64,000 nt of DNA from JANSWY01 sp965267245. Its GTDB lineage: Bacteria > Bacteroidota > Bacteroidia > Cytophagales > Cyclobacteriaceae. Both the position numbers and the translations under genes were made by a program. The DNA is taken from NCBI GenBank assembly GCA_965267245.1, contig OZ253939.1, positions 558,001 through 622,000 of the forward strand, read 5' to 3'. The notes under the pieces are model-generated. The model did no database searches. It was not told the DNA's origin and saw only the letters and a list, made by a program, of their open reading frames with translations. How positions within the stretch are numbered: the stretch's first letter is position 1; each line of letters starts with the position of its first letter. Of this stretch, positions 54,912-64,000 are shown piece after piece.

Positions 54912-56741
54912 TCACACCAGAATATTGAGGTCCTGGAAGATATCTAAAGAGCTTCTGCCATATTGCTTGATGTGTTTTTCGATCTTTTTGCGGAAGGACC
55001 AAATGGTATTGACTCTCAATTCAAGCGAATTGGATAGTTCCGCATTGCTTCGGGTATCGTTATTAAGCGTCAAATAGAGGATGTACATGGCTTTTTGCAA
55101 TGGGAATTTAATGCCATGGAATATAGTATCAGTTGTGGGAGTTTCATTGTAGCCACACCTGGAACATCTTCTGGCAAAGGGTGATGATCCCTTAATGTGT
55201 TTTGTGTTTTGGCATTTTTTGCATGAATACCCTGAATGCCATTTGTGTTCGGAGAGAAACTTTAAGATCCGTGCTTTGTTGGGGAACAAGAGCAAAAACT
55301 CTTCATAAGAGAGCATTTTGTTAAGTAAACGCTCAGTCTGAATGGATTTTAGGTTGTTCCTTAATTTCCAATTGTCCAGATCCAACATTGAATTGATTTC
55401 TGAGATCTCAATTTTCTGATTTTCCAATTGTTCATTCGTGAACTCCAGCTGTTCATTTTTCTGAGCAATCTCAATCGTTCGGGCCTGAATCTTCTGTTCA
55501 AGTTGCTGGTTCAGTCGGTCCTTATATCGGATATTTTGTTCATGTTGAGCAACTATCCTTCTAAATGCCCTGTTTCGGTTTTCTTTCAGAATTCTAACAC
55601 GATCGCTTAAGGCAACAGAGAGAAATAACATCTCCAGCACAAAACACAAATGCAAGCTGTAGTAGCTCAATGCTTGAGTGAAATAGGAATAATTAGTCCA
55701 GGAAGTTGGGACTATGGAAAACAGAACAAGTGTCTTTGTGACAAACCCGAAAAATAAAAAACCATATGCCACAATAAAGAACCTTGCCGGTTGATATCCC
55801 CTTGTGTAGGTTTGGATACTTCCAATGAATATCAATGAAAGTGGTATGAGTTCAATAAAGCGGTATGTAAATAGTTGATTATCAACTAATAGTGCATAGA
55901 GAAAGAACAAAAATCTTAGTCCAAATACCATATTCAAAATGCGATTGACTTTTGGCGCTCGAACTTTTAAGTTCAAAAATTTCTTAGAGAAAATGATTGA
56001 CCAGGAGATGATACTAAATAAGGCAATTCCATGAGCTATTGTGTTCCAATTCGGCCAGCCTGGCCATAGCATTTGGAAAGCAATCCCATCCACACACATG
56101 GCGTAGAGTCCTACAGATAAAATATAGAAAGTATAGTAAAGGTATTTCACTTCCCGAATGGCACTGTATAAGAATATGTTGTACAATGAAATAATCATTA
56201 TCATCCCGTAGAATATGCCGTAGAGGTAATATTCTGTAAGTGCATAGTCTACAAAGCGATTAATGGACCTGATTGCAATTCTTATATCTGCATACTCACG
56301 GTTTACAATCCGTACGTAGGCCGTGTATTCTCCGGATTTCTTTAAAGGAATTTCAAAATTTTTATGGTCAAATTGGCGATTCAGAAAATCATACTGGTCG
56401 CCGAATTGATAAGTGATGTATGAACTCTCTGAAGCATGTTTGACATGGACTTCAATACTGTCTATAGTTTGATCAAAAAACTCAATGAGATAGCTATATT
56501 GGTCCTCAATGCAAAAGTTATATTCCACCCAATAGGCTGCTTCCGGATTGTAGTTGTTAGGGGAGAAGGAAGGATTGAATTCAAAGAAACCCTCTGGATT
56601 GCTGATGATTTGATCACTAGATACCTGACGTGTGGAATCCTCAAAAAACCGTACCTCCTGGACAGAAACAACACGTTCTTCCTGGTTCGCACCAAGGCGA
56701 ATTAGACATGCGAGTGATATGAATGCAATTAGGTTATTCAA
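54912..56741 (-). CDS. 7TMR-DISM membrane sensor fused to an IS1595-transposase-type zinc-ribbon/HTH domain (likely PUL regulator)
   Basis: A 609-residue protein starting with TTG 56741 (the frame closes at a TAA just upstream and no ATG fits). Order: signal peptide (1-18), extracellular 7TMR-DISMED2-like sandwich (about 25-160, AAYWVEYNF), seven membrane helices (165-380), coiled coil (383-470), then the head of an IS1595-type transposase: Cys507-x2-Cys510, Cys526-x2-Cys529, TIFHGIKFPLQKA and a helix-turn-helix (ELSNSLELRVNTIWSFRKKI). No DDE domain follows. It sits at the promoter end of the PUL and no HTCS, SusR or sigma factor is present, so glycan-responsive control is inferred. Confidence 0.85.
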   Translation of the reverse strand: MNNLIAFISLACLIRLGANQEERVVSVQEVRFFEDSTRQVSSDQIISNPEGFFEFNPSFSPNNYNPEAAYWVEYNFCIEDQYSYLIEFFDQTIDSIEVHVKHASESSYITYQFGDQYDFLNRQFDHKNFEIPLKKSGEYTAYVRIVNREYADIRIAIRSINRFVDYALTEYYLYGIFYGMIMIISLYNIFLYSAIREVKYLYYTFYILSVGLYAMCVDGIAFQMLWPGWPNWNTIAHGIALFSIISWSIIFSKKFLNLKVRAPKVNRILNMVFGLRFLFFLYALLVDNQLFTYRFIELIPLSLIFIGSIQTYTRGYQPARFFIVAYGFLFFGFVTKTLVLFSIVPTSWTNYSYFTQALSYYSLHLCFVLEMLFLSVALSDRVRILKENRNRAFRRIVAQHEQNIRYKDRLNQQLEQKIQARTIEIAQKNEQLEFTNEQLENQKIEISEINSMLDLDNWKLRNNLKSIQTERLLNKMLSYEEFLLLFPNKARILKFLSEHKWHSGYSCKKCQNTKHIKGSSPFARRCSRCGYNETPTTDTIFHGIKFPLQKAMYILYLTLNNDTRSNAELSNSLELRVNTIWSFRKKIEKHIKQYGRSSLDIFQDLNILV

Positions 56742-56862
56742 AAGAGATATTTCTGGATTTTAAAACTAATGAATTTAGTGAATTCATACCGTTCCCACCG
56801 GTTGTAAGATGAAAATTGGCACACAATTTGTAAAACCCTTGAAAACTCAAACCAATCTAAAA

Positions 56863-58137
56863 ATGTCAAAAACTAAAATACAATTTACAACCATATCAAG
56901 GGCACTGGCCTTGATGGTGACCATTTTACTGGTGGCATTTCTTATTTCGTGCAAAGAAGAAGAACCGCCTGCACCTGAGGAACCACCAGCTGAACAGGAA
57001 GAAGAAGAAGAAGAAAGAGTGACACTTCAAAGCCTTGCAATAAGTAATTTCCAACCTTTCACTGTATTTGAAAACGAGGAGGCTGTTCAATTCTCATTTG
57101 CGGGAATTGGGTCAGATGGTAAACCGTTTTCAAATTTGAAATATGACCTGTTTGTAAATGGTGAAAACATTGGAAGTAAGTTCAGATTTACACCTGAGGA
57201 GCCTGGTATTTACGAGGTATATGCTGCCTCTGGTGATATTGTGAGTAATACGGTAAGCATTGATGTTAGAGAACAGCACGAGCTGGAGAAGCAGGAGTTT
57301 AATTTAATCTTTCACATTATGCATGATGGCGAGTCTATAGGGGAAGGTTACAATATTCCTTATGAAAAGATTTCTTATCAGATGTCATTGTTAAATCTGG
57401 CATTCGGGAATGATCAATTGACGGCAAATTCTTCCTCTCCAAATTTTACATTCAAGTTAGCCGAAACTGACCCGGAAGGTAATCCATTGGAAGAACCAGG
57501 CGTGGTTCGATCAAAAAGACCCTCTCGGGAAAGCTCGATTCTTTTTGAGGAATGGATGTGGGATCACTATTGGGACCCGGATGATTACATCAATATTTGG
57601 ATTGGTGATACTAAGAATGGATACAGCTGGGGTATTTATCCGAATGTGACATGTGATATGGATATCATTCCTGATGGTATTTACTGTCTGGATAACCCAC
57701 AGGAAGTAACCTACCTTACCGGAATTGCCCTGGAATTGGATAATCTGTGGGAAGGCAACATGGTTTTCCCTCATGAAATGGGTCATATTTTTGGTCTTTT
57801 TCATGTATTTAATCAGGATGGATGCAATTCTGATGCTGATTTTTGCAAGGATACCTTTCAATACCACAGAGGAGATTACGAAGCTAATCAACCTACAATA
57901 AACCGTGTTTCCTGTGAATTTGATCATGATTTTGTGAGTTACAATACTATGGATTATTGGGCTCAGCCATCTAATCAAAGGGATTTCAGTTACGACCAGG
58001 TTGCCAGAATGCGCTTGATTGTAGAAAGAGGATACTTTATTGGTAACAACAAGTTTGTTGAAAGTGTACTTCCAAAGCAAAAGGGGATTGATCTGTCAAT
58101 TCAAAAAGATGTTTCACAAATGCTGATGACCTGGTAA
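56863..58137 (+). CDS. Metzincin zinc metalloprotease lipoprotein (M43/pappalysin-like)
   Basis: A 424-residue lipoprotein from ATG 56863 (MSKTKIQ; the ATG at 56809 would add 18 residues). Lipobox LISC, a Glu/Pro-rich linker with a run of six Glu, an Ig-like domain (about 55-140) and a protease domain with zinc site HEMGHIFGLFH (His304, Glu305, His308, His314) and Met-turn NTMDY (Met363), plus cysteine pairs typical of cytophagalysin-type M43 enzymes. Secreted or surface protease; substrate unknown. It is divergent from the sensor gene, about 120 bp away. Confidence 0.88.
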   Translation: MSKTKIQFTTISRALALMVTILLVAFLISCKEEEPPAPEEPPAEQEEEEEERVTLQSLAISNFQPFTVFENEEAVQFSFAGIGSDGKPFSNLKYDLFVNGENIGSKFRFTPEEPGIYEVYAASGDIVSNTVSIDVREQHELEKQEFNLIFHIMHDGESIGEGYNIPYEKISYQMSLLNLAFGNDQLTANSSSPNFTFKLAETDPEGNPLEEPGVVRSKRPSRESSILFEEWMWDHYWDPDDYINIWIGDTKNGYSWGIYPNVTCDMDIIPDGIYCLDNPQEVTYLTGIALELDNLWEGNMVFPHEMGHIFGLFHVFNQDGCNSDADFCKDTFQYHRGDYEANQPTINRVSCEFDHDFVSYNTMDYWAQPSNQRDFSYDQVARMRLIVERGYFIGNNKFVESVLPKQKGIDLSIQKDVSQMLMTW

Positions 58138-58509
58138 CGGGAAATGGGATCGGCCAAAATGGTTTTTTTTGAGAAATGGGGTACTTTCCGTAATTGATTA
58201 GTGGCTCCAATGACGGGGGGGTGTATGCAGGAGTTGTCGACTGCTTCTTGTGAACCATTTCATGATAGAATCTACTTAAGTAAAAGAGGGCTTATGAATA
58301 AGTACTTGTTACATCTCAGAGAAGCTTATGCTAATAGGAGCTGCGGTTTGAACTCAAACCTAGTAGGATGTTCCAGATGACAATTCCAATGTATTAATTG
58401 TTGCCAGTCAATCAAACTTCGTATTTGTTCATTGAAAATATCCGGTAATTGGTTGAATTAGTTTATTCTCAATTCATGATTTAGTGATTTTTAACAAAAA
58501 CATTGAATC
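58138..58509. other. Intergenic region (372 bp) without a recognisable gene
   Basis: No ORF with coding character and no tRNA fold is seen. It contains a weak hairpin with T8 (GGCCAAAATGG then T's, about 58153-58169), possibly the metalloprotease terminator, and a palindrome at 58345-58360. The last 80 bases before 58510 are AT-rich and presumably hold the receptor promoter. Confidence 0.5.
58345..58360. promoter_or_regulatory. Perfect palindrome GGTTTGA-AC-TCAAACC
   Basis: A 7-bp perfect inverted repeat with a 2-base centre, 150 bp before the STN-type receptor gene. It fits a dimeric operator; alternatively a small hairpin of 6 bp with a 4-base loop. It superficially resembles a tRNA T-arm but no tRNA surrounds it. 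Confidence 0.35.
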
Positions 58510-61233
58510 ATGATATTCAGAATATTCTTTATTTCAATACTTCTTCTTACATCAGTAGCATTTTATTCTACAGCACAATCGAATCTTAGGACCAGGCTTC
58601 GTGAAAAAATAGAGAATCAGAACCTTTCTGAAGTATTAGAATTATTGAGTGAAAGATTTTCTGTTCAAATTGATTATCGGATAAGTGAATTGCCCAAGTC
58701 AAAAATCAATGTTTCATTAGAAGGAGATTATTATCTCGAAAGTCTCTTAAGGGATCTACTAACGAGGGAAAATTTATTTTTTCAGATATATCCTGGGAGA
58801 CTTGTTATTGTACGAAGATCAAAGGAGGAGCTCAATATATCTTTAAACCCAACTAAATTTAATTTTTCTTTAAGAGGGAAAGTCCAAGATAGTTTTTCAG
58901 GCGAAAGTTTACCTTTTGCTACCATAATGATAAAAAGTACAAAAAAGGGGACAACCTCAAACGTTGATGGATTTTTTACATTATTGGACACTCCCTCTGA
59001 TACAAGTACCCTCCTAATTCAATATATGGGTTATGAGTCAAATGAATTTAAGTTAAATCCTTTGATTGCAAATCCTGACTATCAATTGTTGGTTCCTCTT
59101 AATCCTATTACCTCAGAATTAAAAGAGGTAATTATATCAGATAGGAAAGAGCATTTGGTAAAAGCCTCAGAAGGAGTTAGCGCAATATCAATATCACCTG
59201 CACAATTAGCTTCATTACCTAACCTGGGTGAGAAAGACATTTTCCGTTCAATACAATTATTACCTGGCGTAAGTGGTACAAATGAAACTTCTTCTGGGTT
59301 ATATGTAAGAGGCGGTACGCCGGACCAAAATCTTATTCTATTTGATGGATTTACAGTATACCATGTTGACCATTTCTATGGTTTTTTTAGTGCCTTTAAC
59401 ACAAACGCAGTTAAAGATGTCCAATTTAATAAAGGTGGGTTTGAATCTAAGTATGGGGGTCGCCTTTCAAGTGTAGTTTCACTCACTGGGAAAGACGGCA
59501 ATAATAAACGTGTGTCAGGAAATATTGGATTAAGTGCAATTAGTTTCAATGGATCAATTGAAGTGCCAATTATTAATGGCAAGGGATCAATATTTTTAGC
59601 AGGTAGGCGATCTTTCACAGACATCATTAGAAGTGGAATTTACAAAGACATTTTTCAAATGTTTGAAAATGACCAAAGTAGCAATGGTCCACAAGGAGGT
59701 CCTGGAGGTGGAGGATTTAATCAAATTGAAAATCAACCAGATTTTCACTTTTATGACTTAAATGGAAAAATCACTTTTCGTCCATCAAATAGGGATGTTA
59801 TTTCTTATTCTTTTTATAGTGGAGCTGACAAGTTAGATAATTCAAATGAATTCAATAGCAATCAATTTGGTGGATTTGGCGGAGGCCCTTTCGGTGGTTC
59901 AAACGATGGAGGGTCATTTGACAATAACACTGTTGATTTGAATGATTGGGGTAATATAGGTACAAGTTTAAAATGGAGTAAACAATGGAATGAAAGGTTT
60001 TATTCAAATTCAGTTATTTCTTATTCTCAATATCATACAAATAGAGATAGATATTCACTAACATCAGTTACGCGAGAGGACAGTACATTTAGTATACGCA
60101 CCGGCATTATTGAAAATAACATTGTTGAAGATTATAGCGTTAGGTCTGATAATGAATACTTGGTATCTAATCATCATACTGTAGAATTTGGAGCTCAATT
60201 GTCAAAGAATCATGTAACCTACAGCCAAATACAAAATGATACAATCAATGTTCTGGATCGTGCTGATCAAGGTTTAATAGCTGCAGGGTATTTACAGGAT
60301 AGCTGGAAACCAAACTCAAAGTTTATAGTAAACCCCGGCATTAGGGTTACATACTACAATGGATCAAACAAAATCTATTTTGAGCCAAGATTATCTTCTA
60401 TATATCGATTATACCCCAATTTCAAACTGAAAGTCGCATGGGGCATTTATAATCAGTATATAACAAGAGTTGTAAGAGAAGATATTTCACAAGGGAGCAG
60501 GGATTTTTGGCTTTTAGCTGATGATGATTTAAATACAACTAGTTCTTCAATTCATTATATCGCCGGTCTTACTTATGAAACAAACAATTTCCTATTTGAT
60601 ATAGAGGCTTTCTATAAAGATATGAGAGGACTTTCGGAGTATACCCTTCGATTTTCAAATAATTTAAGAGAAGGCACCAGTGTGGATGAGTTATTTTATC
60701 AAGGTACAGGATACTCCAGGGGACTTGAATTCCTCATCCAAAAGAAATTTGGTAAATATACAGGTTGGATAGGTTACACATTAAGCGAAGTAATTCATGA
60801 TTTTCCAGGTATTTCTGATACTCCGTATCATGCTTTACATGACCAAACGCATGAATTCAAATATGTTAATAGTTATCGCCTTGGTAGTTGGAAGTTTTCA
60901 GGGACATGGATATATGGAACTGGTAAGCCATACACCAGTCCGATTGGGGGCTATGGGATAACACTATTAGATAATCAAACCATTAGTTATACAAGTGTAG
61001 GTGAAAAAAATGGATACCGACTACCAGATTATCATCGAATGGACCTCTCAGTAACATATGGGTGGATATGGGGTAAAAAAGCTAACGCCGATCTGGGCTT
61101 ATCGGTATTTAATGTCTATGGTAGAAAAAATGTTTGGTACAAAACATTCGACATTATCGATGAGGAGTTAGTGGTGACTGATGTTAACACTCTTGGATTT
61201 ACTCCAAATTTATTTTTCAATTTAAAATTCTAA
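58510..61233 (+). CDS. TonB-dependent receptor with N-terminal secretin/TonB (STN) domain
   Basis: A 907-residue receptor. Signal peptide (ends STAQ), an STN domain (about 28-100, LSEVLELLSERFSVQIDYRI), a CarboxypepD_reg-like domain (about 118-195, LRGKVQDSFSGESLPFATI), plug (about 215-330, GVSGTNETSSGLYVRGGTPDQNLILFDG) and beta-barrel ending LFFNLKF. Glycine-rich loops (PGGGGFN, GGFGGGPFGGSN) occur in the barrel. STN domains normally signal to FecR/ECF sigma partners, none of which is in the window. The next gene is a DUF4249 lipoprotein, its probable partner. Confidence 0.93.
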   Translation: MIFRIFFISILLLTSVAFYSTAQSNLRTRLREKIENQNLSEVLELLSERFSVQIDYRISELPKSKINVSLEGDYYLESLLRDLLTRENLFFQIYPGRLVIVRRSKEELNISLNPTKFNFSLRGKVQDSFSGESLPFATIMIKSTKKGTTSNVDGFFTLLDTPSDTSTLLIQYMGYESNEFKLNPLIANPDYQLLVPLNPITSELKEVIISDRKEHLVKASEGVSAISISPAQLASLPNLGEKDIFRSIQLLPGVSGTNETSSGLYVRGGTPDQNLILFDGFTVYHVDHFYGFFSAFNTNAVKDVQFNKGGFESKYGGRLSSVVSLTGKDGNNKRVSGNIGLSAISFNGSIEVPIINGKGSIFLAGRRSFTDIIRSGIYKDIFQMFENDQSSNGPQGGPGGGGFNQIENQPDFHFYDLNGKITFRPSNRDVISYSFYSGADKLDNSNEFNSNQFGGFGGGPFGGSNDGGSFDNNTVDLNDWGNIGTSLKWSKQWNERFYSNSVISYSQYHTNRDRYSLTSVTREDSTFSIRTGIIENNIVEDYSVRSDNEYLVSNHHTVEFGAQLSKNHVTYSQIQNDTINVLDRADQGLIAAGYLQDSWKPNSKFIVNPGIRVTYYNGSNKIYFEPRLSSIYRLYPNFKLKVAWGIYNQYITRVVREDISQGSRDFWLLADDDLNTTSSSIHYIAGLTYETNNFLFDIEAFYKDMRGLSEYTLRFSNNLREGTSVDELFYQGTGYSRGLEFLIQKKFGKYTGWIGYTLSEVIHDFPGISDTPYHALHDQTHEFKYVNSYRLGSWKFSGTWIYGTGKPYTSPIGGYGITLLDNQTISYTSVGEKNGYRLPDYHRMDLSVTYGWIWGKKANADLGLSVFNVYGRKNVWYKTFDIIDEELVVTDVNTLGFTPNLFFNLKF

Positions 61234-61239
61234 TATAAA

Positions 61240-62061
61240 ATGTTTAAATATCAAGTTTGGCCAATTGTTTTGTTACTTCTCAGCAGTTGTATTAATGAAG
61301 AATTCGATCCTACTGATACAAGTACAGTCATAATTGAAGGTTACCTTTATGAGGGAACAGGAGTTGATTCAATTAAAATAAGCCAGCTCATTCCATTTTA
61401 CAGGGAAGAAGGTACATCATATGAAATAACTGATGCAGAAGTGTCAATAGTGAGTAATGGAGAAACCTATTCACTTACTCACAACAGTAGTAAACCAGGG
61501 GTATATCAATACAATGGGGCGGACTTGAATGTTATTGTTGGAAATGAATATAAGATTCAGCTAGATTATTTCGGAAAGGAAGTATCGGCAATAACAATTG
61601 TTCCAGATAAACCCATCGATTTATCAATTTCAATTGACTCCATCGGTATGAGCCCAATTACAAGCTTTGATGACTTGTTTAATCAGGAAGAATCGGAAGA
61701 TATTGAAGTCTCCTGGAGTAACTCAGACGGAGATTATTATTTTGTTCTTACTGAAAATATTGAAGAAAACCCTGAAGACATTAACCAGTTAGATTTTGGT
61801 GGCCAGCAAAGGCCTAATTTTAGTTTCCGATCTTCTCCAACTAATTTAAACTCTACAACAATTACTCCATTTTCGTTATCTCAATTTGGGCAATACAGGG
61901 TTGTGATATTTCATGTTGGACAGGAATACGTAGATCTCTATGAGACGTCTGATCAAGACTCCAGAAATCTTACTGAACCACTTAGTAATGTGCAAAATGG
62001 GCTAGGGATTTTCTCATCTTTCAGTAGTGATACTGTGTATTTTGAAGTACACAAACTATAA
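61240..62061 (+). CDS. DUF4249 lipoprotein paired with the STN receptor
   Basis: A 273-residue lipoprotein (lipobox LSSC, then INEEFDPTD), 6 bases after the receptor. A beta-sandwich DUF4249 domain (VIIEGYLYEGTGVDSIKISQL, YEITDAEVSIVSNGETY) is clear. Unlike the tandem pair at 31.6-33.9 kb it lacks the C-terminal cysteine pattern, and it is shorter. Receptor plus DUF4249 is a recurring Bacteroidota pair thought to act together in outer-membrane uptake. It converges on the next gene with 15 bases between stops. Confidence 0.87.
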   Translation: MFKYQVWPIVLLLLSSCINEEFDPTDTSTVIIEGYLYEGTGVDSIKISQLIPFYREEGTSYEITDAEVSIVSNGETYSLTHNSSKPGVYQYNGADLNVIVGNEYKIQLDYFGKEVSAITIVPDKPIDLSISIDSIGMSPITSFDDLFNQEESEDIEVSWSNSDGDYYFVLTENIEENPEDINQLDFGGQQRPNFSFRSSPTNLNSTTITPFSLSQFGQYRVVIFHVGQEYVDLYETSDQDSRNLTEPLSNVQNGLGIFSSFSSDTVYFEVHKL

Positions 62062-62076
62062 AATCCCTATTGGTTC

Positions 62077-64000
62077 TTACTTGAATTTTCTAATTTGATA
62101 GGTAAGTTTAAACATGAAATATTGGCGTAGTACTTCCGTAGTTGTTTCTTCAAGATAGTTTGGACCAACGTTTTGAGATATTCCTCTATTTTGATTAAGT
62201 AGGTCAAATACTGATAGTTCAATTTCAGCTTGGTTGTTCTTCAGGAATTTCTTAGCTAACGCAAAATTCCACAATGTGAAATTAATGTCAGAAGTATCGG
62301 AAATTCCCTTGTATGCCTGATGTGTCAAGTCACTTCTTAAGACTAAAGTCTTACCAATTGTAAGATCAATCTTTGAGCCCAGCGTTTGTGTCGAGTATTT
62401 TGATCTTTGAATACTCTCAGAAAGTGAGTTTCTAACAATGTTTGCGCTGAAATCATAGAATATATTGAAGTCAAAGTACTCAGTAATGTGACTTACAAGT
62501 CCAACACGAGTGCTGGCAGAGAAGTTATTTGAAATATTTTCAAAACCGTTCGTGATCCCAGGTGTCCTTCTATAGGATGCACTAAGGGATGTATTTAGAT
62601 TTGATTGAATCTGTGATATTAGAAATGAGTGAGTTGTACTATTAGTAATATTCCAATACCCATTAACATTTATTGGTGTGCTAATTTGTGTTCCTTGAGA
62701 AGCCACAATGTCGTCTTGCAAAAGGGTGTCTGAGACATTAACATATGTTGATTGTGATATGTAATTTCTTGCGTTTTCAATTCTCGTAAAATTTGCCAGG
62801 GATGTATTCCTCTCAAGGTTTGATTTACTTGCTCGTAACATTAACGAATGTGTATAACTTTGTTTCAAGTCTGGGTTGCCGATTGATAGGAAAAGAGGAT
62901 TTGAAATATCATAAATATTTTGTAGTTGCTTAGCGGATGGTGCTGAAGTATTCCCCGCATACCTAAAAAATAGATCACCACCACCTGGAAGATCCACCCT
63001 GCCCATAAATACAGGTAGAACGCTATGAAATTCTCTTTTCATGCCTTTGGGAATAATATTGTCACTAACGTTTTTCAAACTTGCATACTGGTAGGACAAA
63101 CCAATATCGAAAAGATTCCGAAATGATCTGTTTGCAAAATTTATGAAAGGAGTGTGCTTATTGTAATGACTTTCTAATTCATTTGAAAGTGTAGATAATA
63201 GAGTAAGATTATCTGAATCATCTACATAAGCATTCTTATCCAACAGTCTGTTTTGGGCGTCATAGCTATAACCTATAGATAATTGCCCTGTATTTCCTAC
63301 AGGCTCCATATACCTAACTTCTCCTTTTAGTTGAATGGTATTTTCATCAGAAAAGAATTGAATTATAGAATCACTGGCAAGTTCAGAATAAATATTCTCT
63401 CTATTGATCAAGTTTATTTTGGTTTTTGACTCAATCGATAGGGATCGACCAATTTTTAAGAAACGATGTTGAAACAGGATGTTATTGTCGATATTAAGTG
63501 CATTGTTTTCGCTTTCATATTCATTATTAGTTTGGATTTGGTTTTCGTTCAAACTTGTTATTCCATTTGTTTGACGGAGACTGTTATTGTCCTGGAAGCT
63601 AATTGAAGGATTTGTTATTAACTTGTTTCGATCATTTAAGGAATATGTAATTCTTGAATTAAATCTATGATTGTTATTCTTCGTAAGCGTTTCCTTTTCT
63701 TCATAGTACGATTGAATTGCGTCTGTTAAATAAGTTTCGCGATTCAGGTGCTCTTTGTTGTCATTATTCGACTGATTATAAAAGTAACTACTTTCAAATG
63801 TGCCTTTCTTTCCAAGATTATCAGAGTAATTGAGCCCAGCCGAGTTCGTAGATGTTATGCCATTTTGAATTCCAGTAAAAAAGCCTGAATTGCCAGCGCC
63901 AGGCCCATCAGGGCCAGGGCGAAAACCTCTGGGACCTCCAGAATTGGCAATACCTGATAAGTCTTCATTACTAAAATTTTGTTCATTATTATTATTTGAT
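62077..64000 (-). CDS. Outer-membrane beta-barrel (TonB-receptor-like, OMP_b-brl_3 type), N-terminus beyond window
   Basis: The - strand frame is open from the stop at 62077 to the window end, at least 640 residues; the Met-like TTG at 63552 is internal because coding continues upstream. The visible part is a strand-rich barrel (LNYSDNLGKKGTFESSYFYN, SIGNPDLKQSYTHSLMLRASK, ending FKLTYQIRKFK) with a Gly/Pro-rich loop (GGPRGFRPGPDGPG) like those of OMP_b-brl_3 receptors. The signal peptide, CarboxypepD and plug regions would be outside. Substrate unknown. Confidence 0.85.
   Translation of the reverse strand, partial: SNNNNEQNFSNEDLSGIANSGGPRGFRPGPDGPGAGNSGFFTGIQNGITSTNSAGLNYSDNLGKKGTFESSYFYNQSNNDNKEHLNRETYLTDAIQSYYEEKETLTKNNNHRFNSRITYSLNDRNKLITNPSISFQDNNSLRQTNGITSLNENQIQTNNEYESENNALNIDNNILFQHRFLKIGRSLSIESKTKINLINRENIYSELASDSIIQFFSDENTIQLKGEVRYMEPVGNTGQLSIGYSYDAQNRLLDKNAYVDDSDNLTLLSTLSNELESHYNKHTPFINFANRSFRNLFDIGLSYQYASLKNVSDNIIPKGMKREFHSVLPVFMGRVDLPGGGDLFFRYAGNTSAPSAKQLQNIYDISNPLFLSIGNPDLKQSYTHSLMLRASKSNLERNTSLANFTRIENARNYISQSTYVNVSDTLLQDDIVASQGTQISTPINVNGYWNITNSTTHSFLISQIQSNLNTSLSASYRRTPGITNGFENISNNFSASTRVGLVSHITEYFDFNIFYDFSANIVRNSLSESIQRSKYSTQTLGSKIDLTIGKTLVLRSDLTHQAYKGISDTSDINFTLWNFALAKKFLKNNQAEIELSVFDLLNQNRGISQNVGPNYLEETTTEVLRQYFMFKLTYQIRKFK

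Noticed and set aside
54912..56741. An active IS1595-family insertion sequence
   Set aside because: Only the zinc-ribbon/HTH head is present, fused in frame to a 7TM sensor; there is no DDE catalytic domain, and no terminal inverted repeats or target duplications are seen.
58345..58360. tRNA T-arm
   Set aside because: The palindrome looks like a T-arm, but no acceptor, D or anticodon arm can be folded around it.
63550..63552. Start codon for the last - strand barrel gene
   Set aside because: It is a TTG inside a frame that stays open to the window edge with receptor-like sequence, so the gene is partial, not 491 residues.
1..64000. CRISPR arrays, rRNA, tRNA or prophage
   Set aside because: No regularly spaced direct repeats, no tRNA-like clover folds in the short gaps and no phage structural genes were seen.

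Overview
The window reads as chromosome of a free-living, probably marine, member of the Bacteroidota (Cytophagales-like). This is inferred from gene content: SusC/SusD transporters, TonB-dependent receptors with CarboxypepD_reg-like N-termini, a peptidase with a type IX secretion (T9SS) C-terminal signal, DUF4249 lipoproteins, LytS/LytTR signalling, a CusA-CusC fusion and very weak Shine-Dalgarno usage. Species cannot be named from sequence alone.

Region 1 (1-14 kb, + strand) is mostly core genome: the end of a hypothetical gene, a T9SS subtilase, rpe, a TonB receptor, small secreted and cytoplasmic proteins, a double-FKBP lipoprotein, gyrA, a TPR protein and deoD, with three clear intrinsic terminators. 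Region 2 (14-18 kb, - strand) holds a serine hydrolase, two small SnoaL/NTF2-like secreted proteins and a LytTR/LytS two-component pair. Region 3 (18-26 kb, + strand) is a sugar-processing cluster: a GH2 glycosidase, an OmpA-family protein, a lipoprotein, a giant lipoprotein combining a ThuA remnant, a PQQ-type sugar dehydrogenase, PKD, cytochrome c and a CBM-like end, and a TIM-barrel isomerase. Region 4 (25.8-31.5 kb) is a heavy-metal RND efflux operon whose pump and outer-membrane channel are one polypeptide; a perfect 12-bp inverted repeat abuts its first start codon. Region 5 (31.6-33.9 kb) is a tandem pair of cysteine-patterned DUF4249 lipoproteins.

Region 6 (33.9-56.7 kb, - strand) is a polysaccharide utilisation locus (PUL) of about 22 kb. 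From its promoter end the order is a membrane sensor, a small secreted ORF, SusC, SusD, a double-LamG lipoprotein, two GH144-type enzymes, an esterase, a GH43-type enzyme, GH3, GH2 with malectin, an S1 sulfatase and an MBL-fold hydrolase. GH144 twice plus GH3 points to beta-1,2-glucan; the esterase, sulfatase, GH2 and GH43 suggest a decorated glucan or a second sugar. The likely regulator is not an HTCS, SusR or ECF sigma/anti-sigma pair. It is a 7TMR-DISM receptor whose C-terminus is the zinc-ribbon/helix-turn-helix head of an IS1595-type transposase with no DDE catalytic domain. Just downstream of it lie repeated palindromic elements (TTGCGCAATAAAA, TTGATGTATTTT) that are candidate binding sites. 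This sensor and its sites are the best candidate for an undescribed system here.

Region 7 (56.8-64 kb) has an M43-like zinc metalloprotease lipoprotein, a 370-bp intergenic region, an STN-type TonB receptor paired with a DUF4249 lipoprotein, and the 3' part of a convergent outer-membrane beta-barrel gene running off the window.
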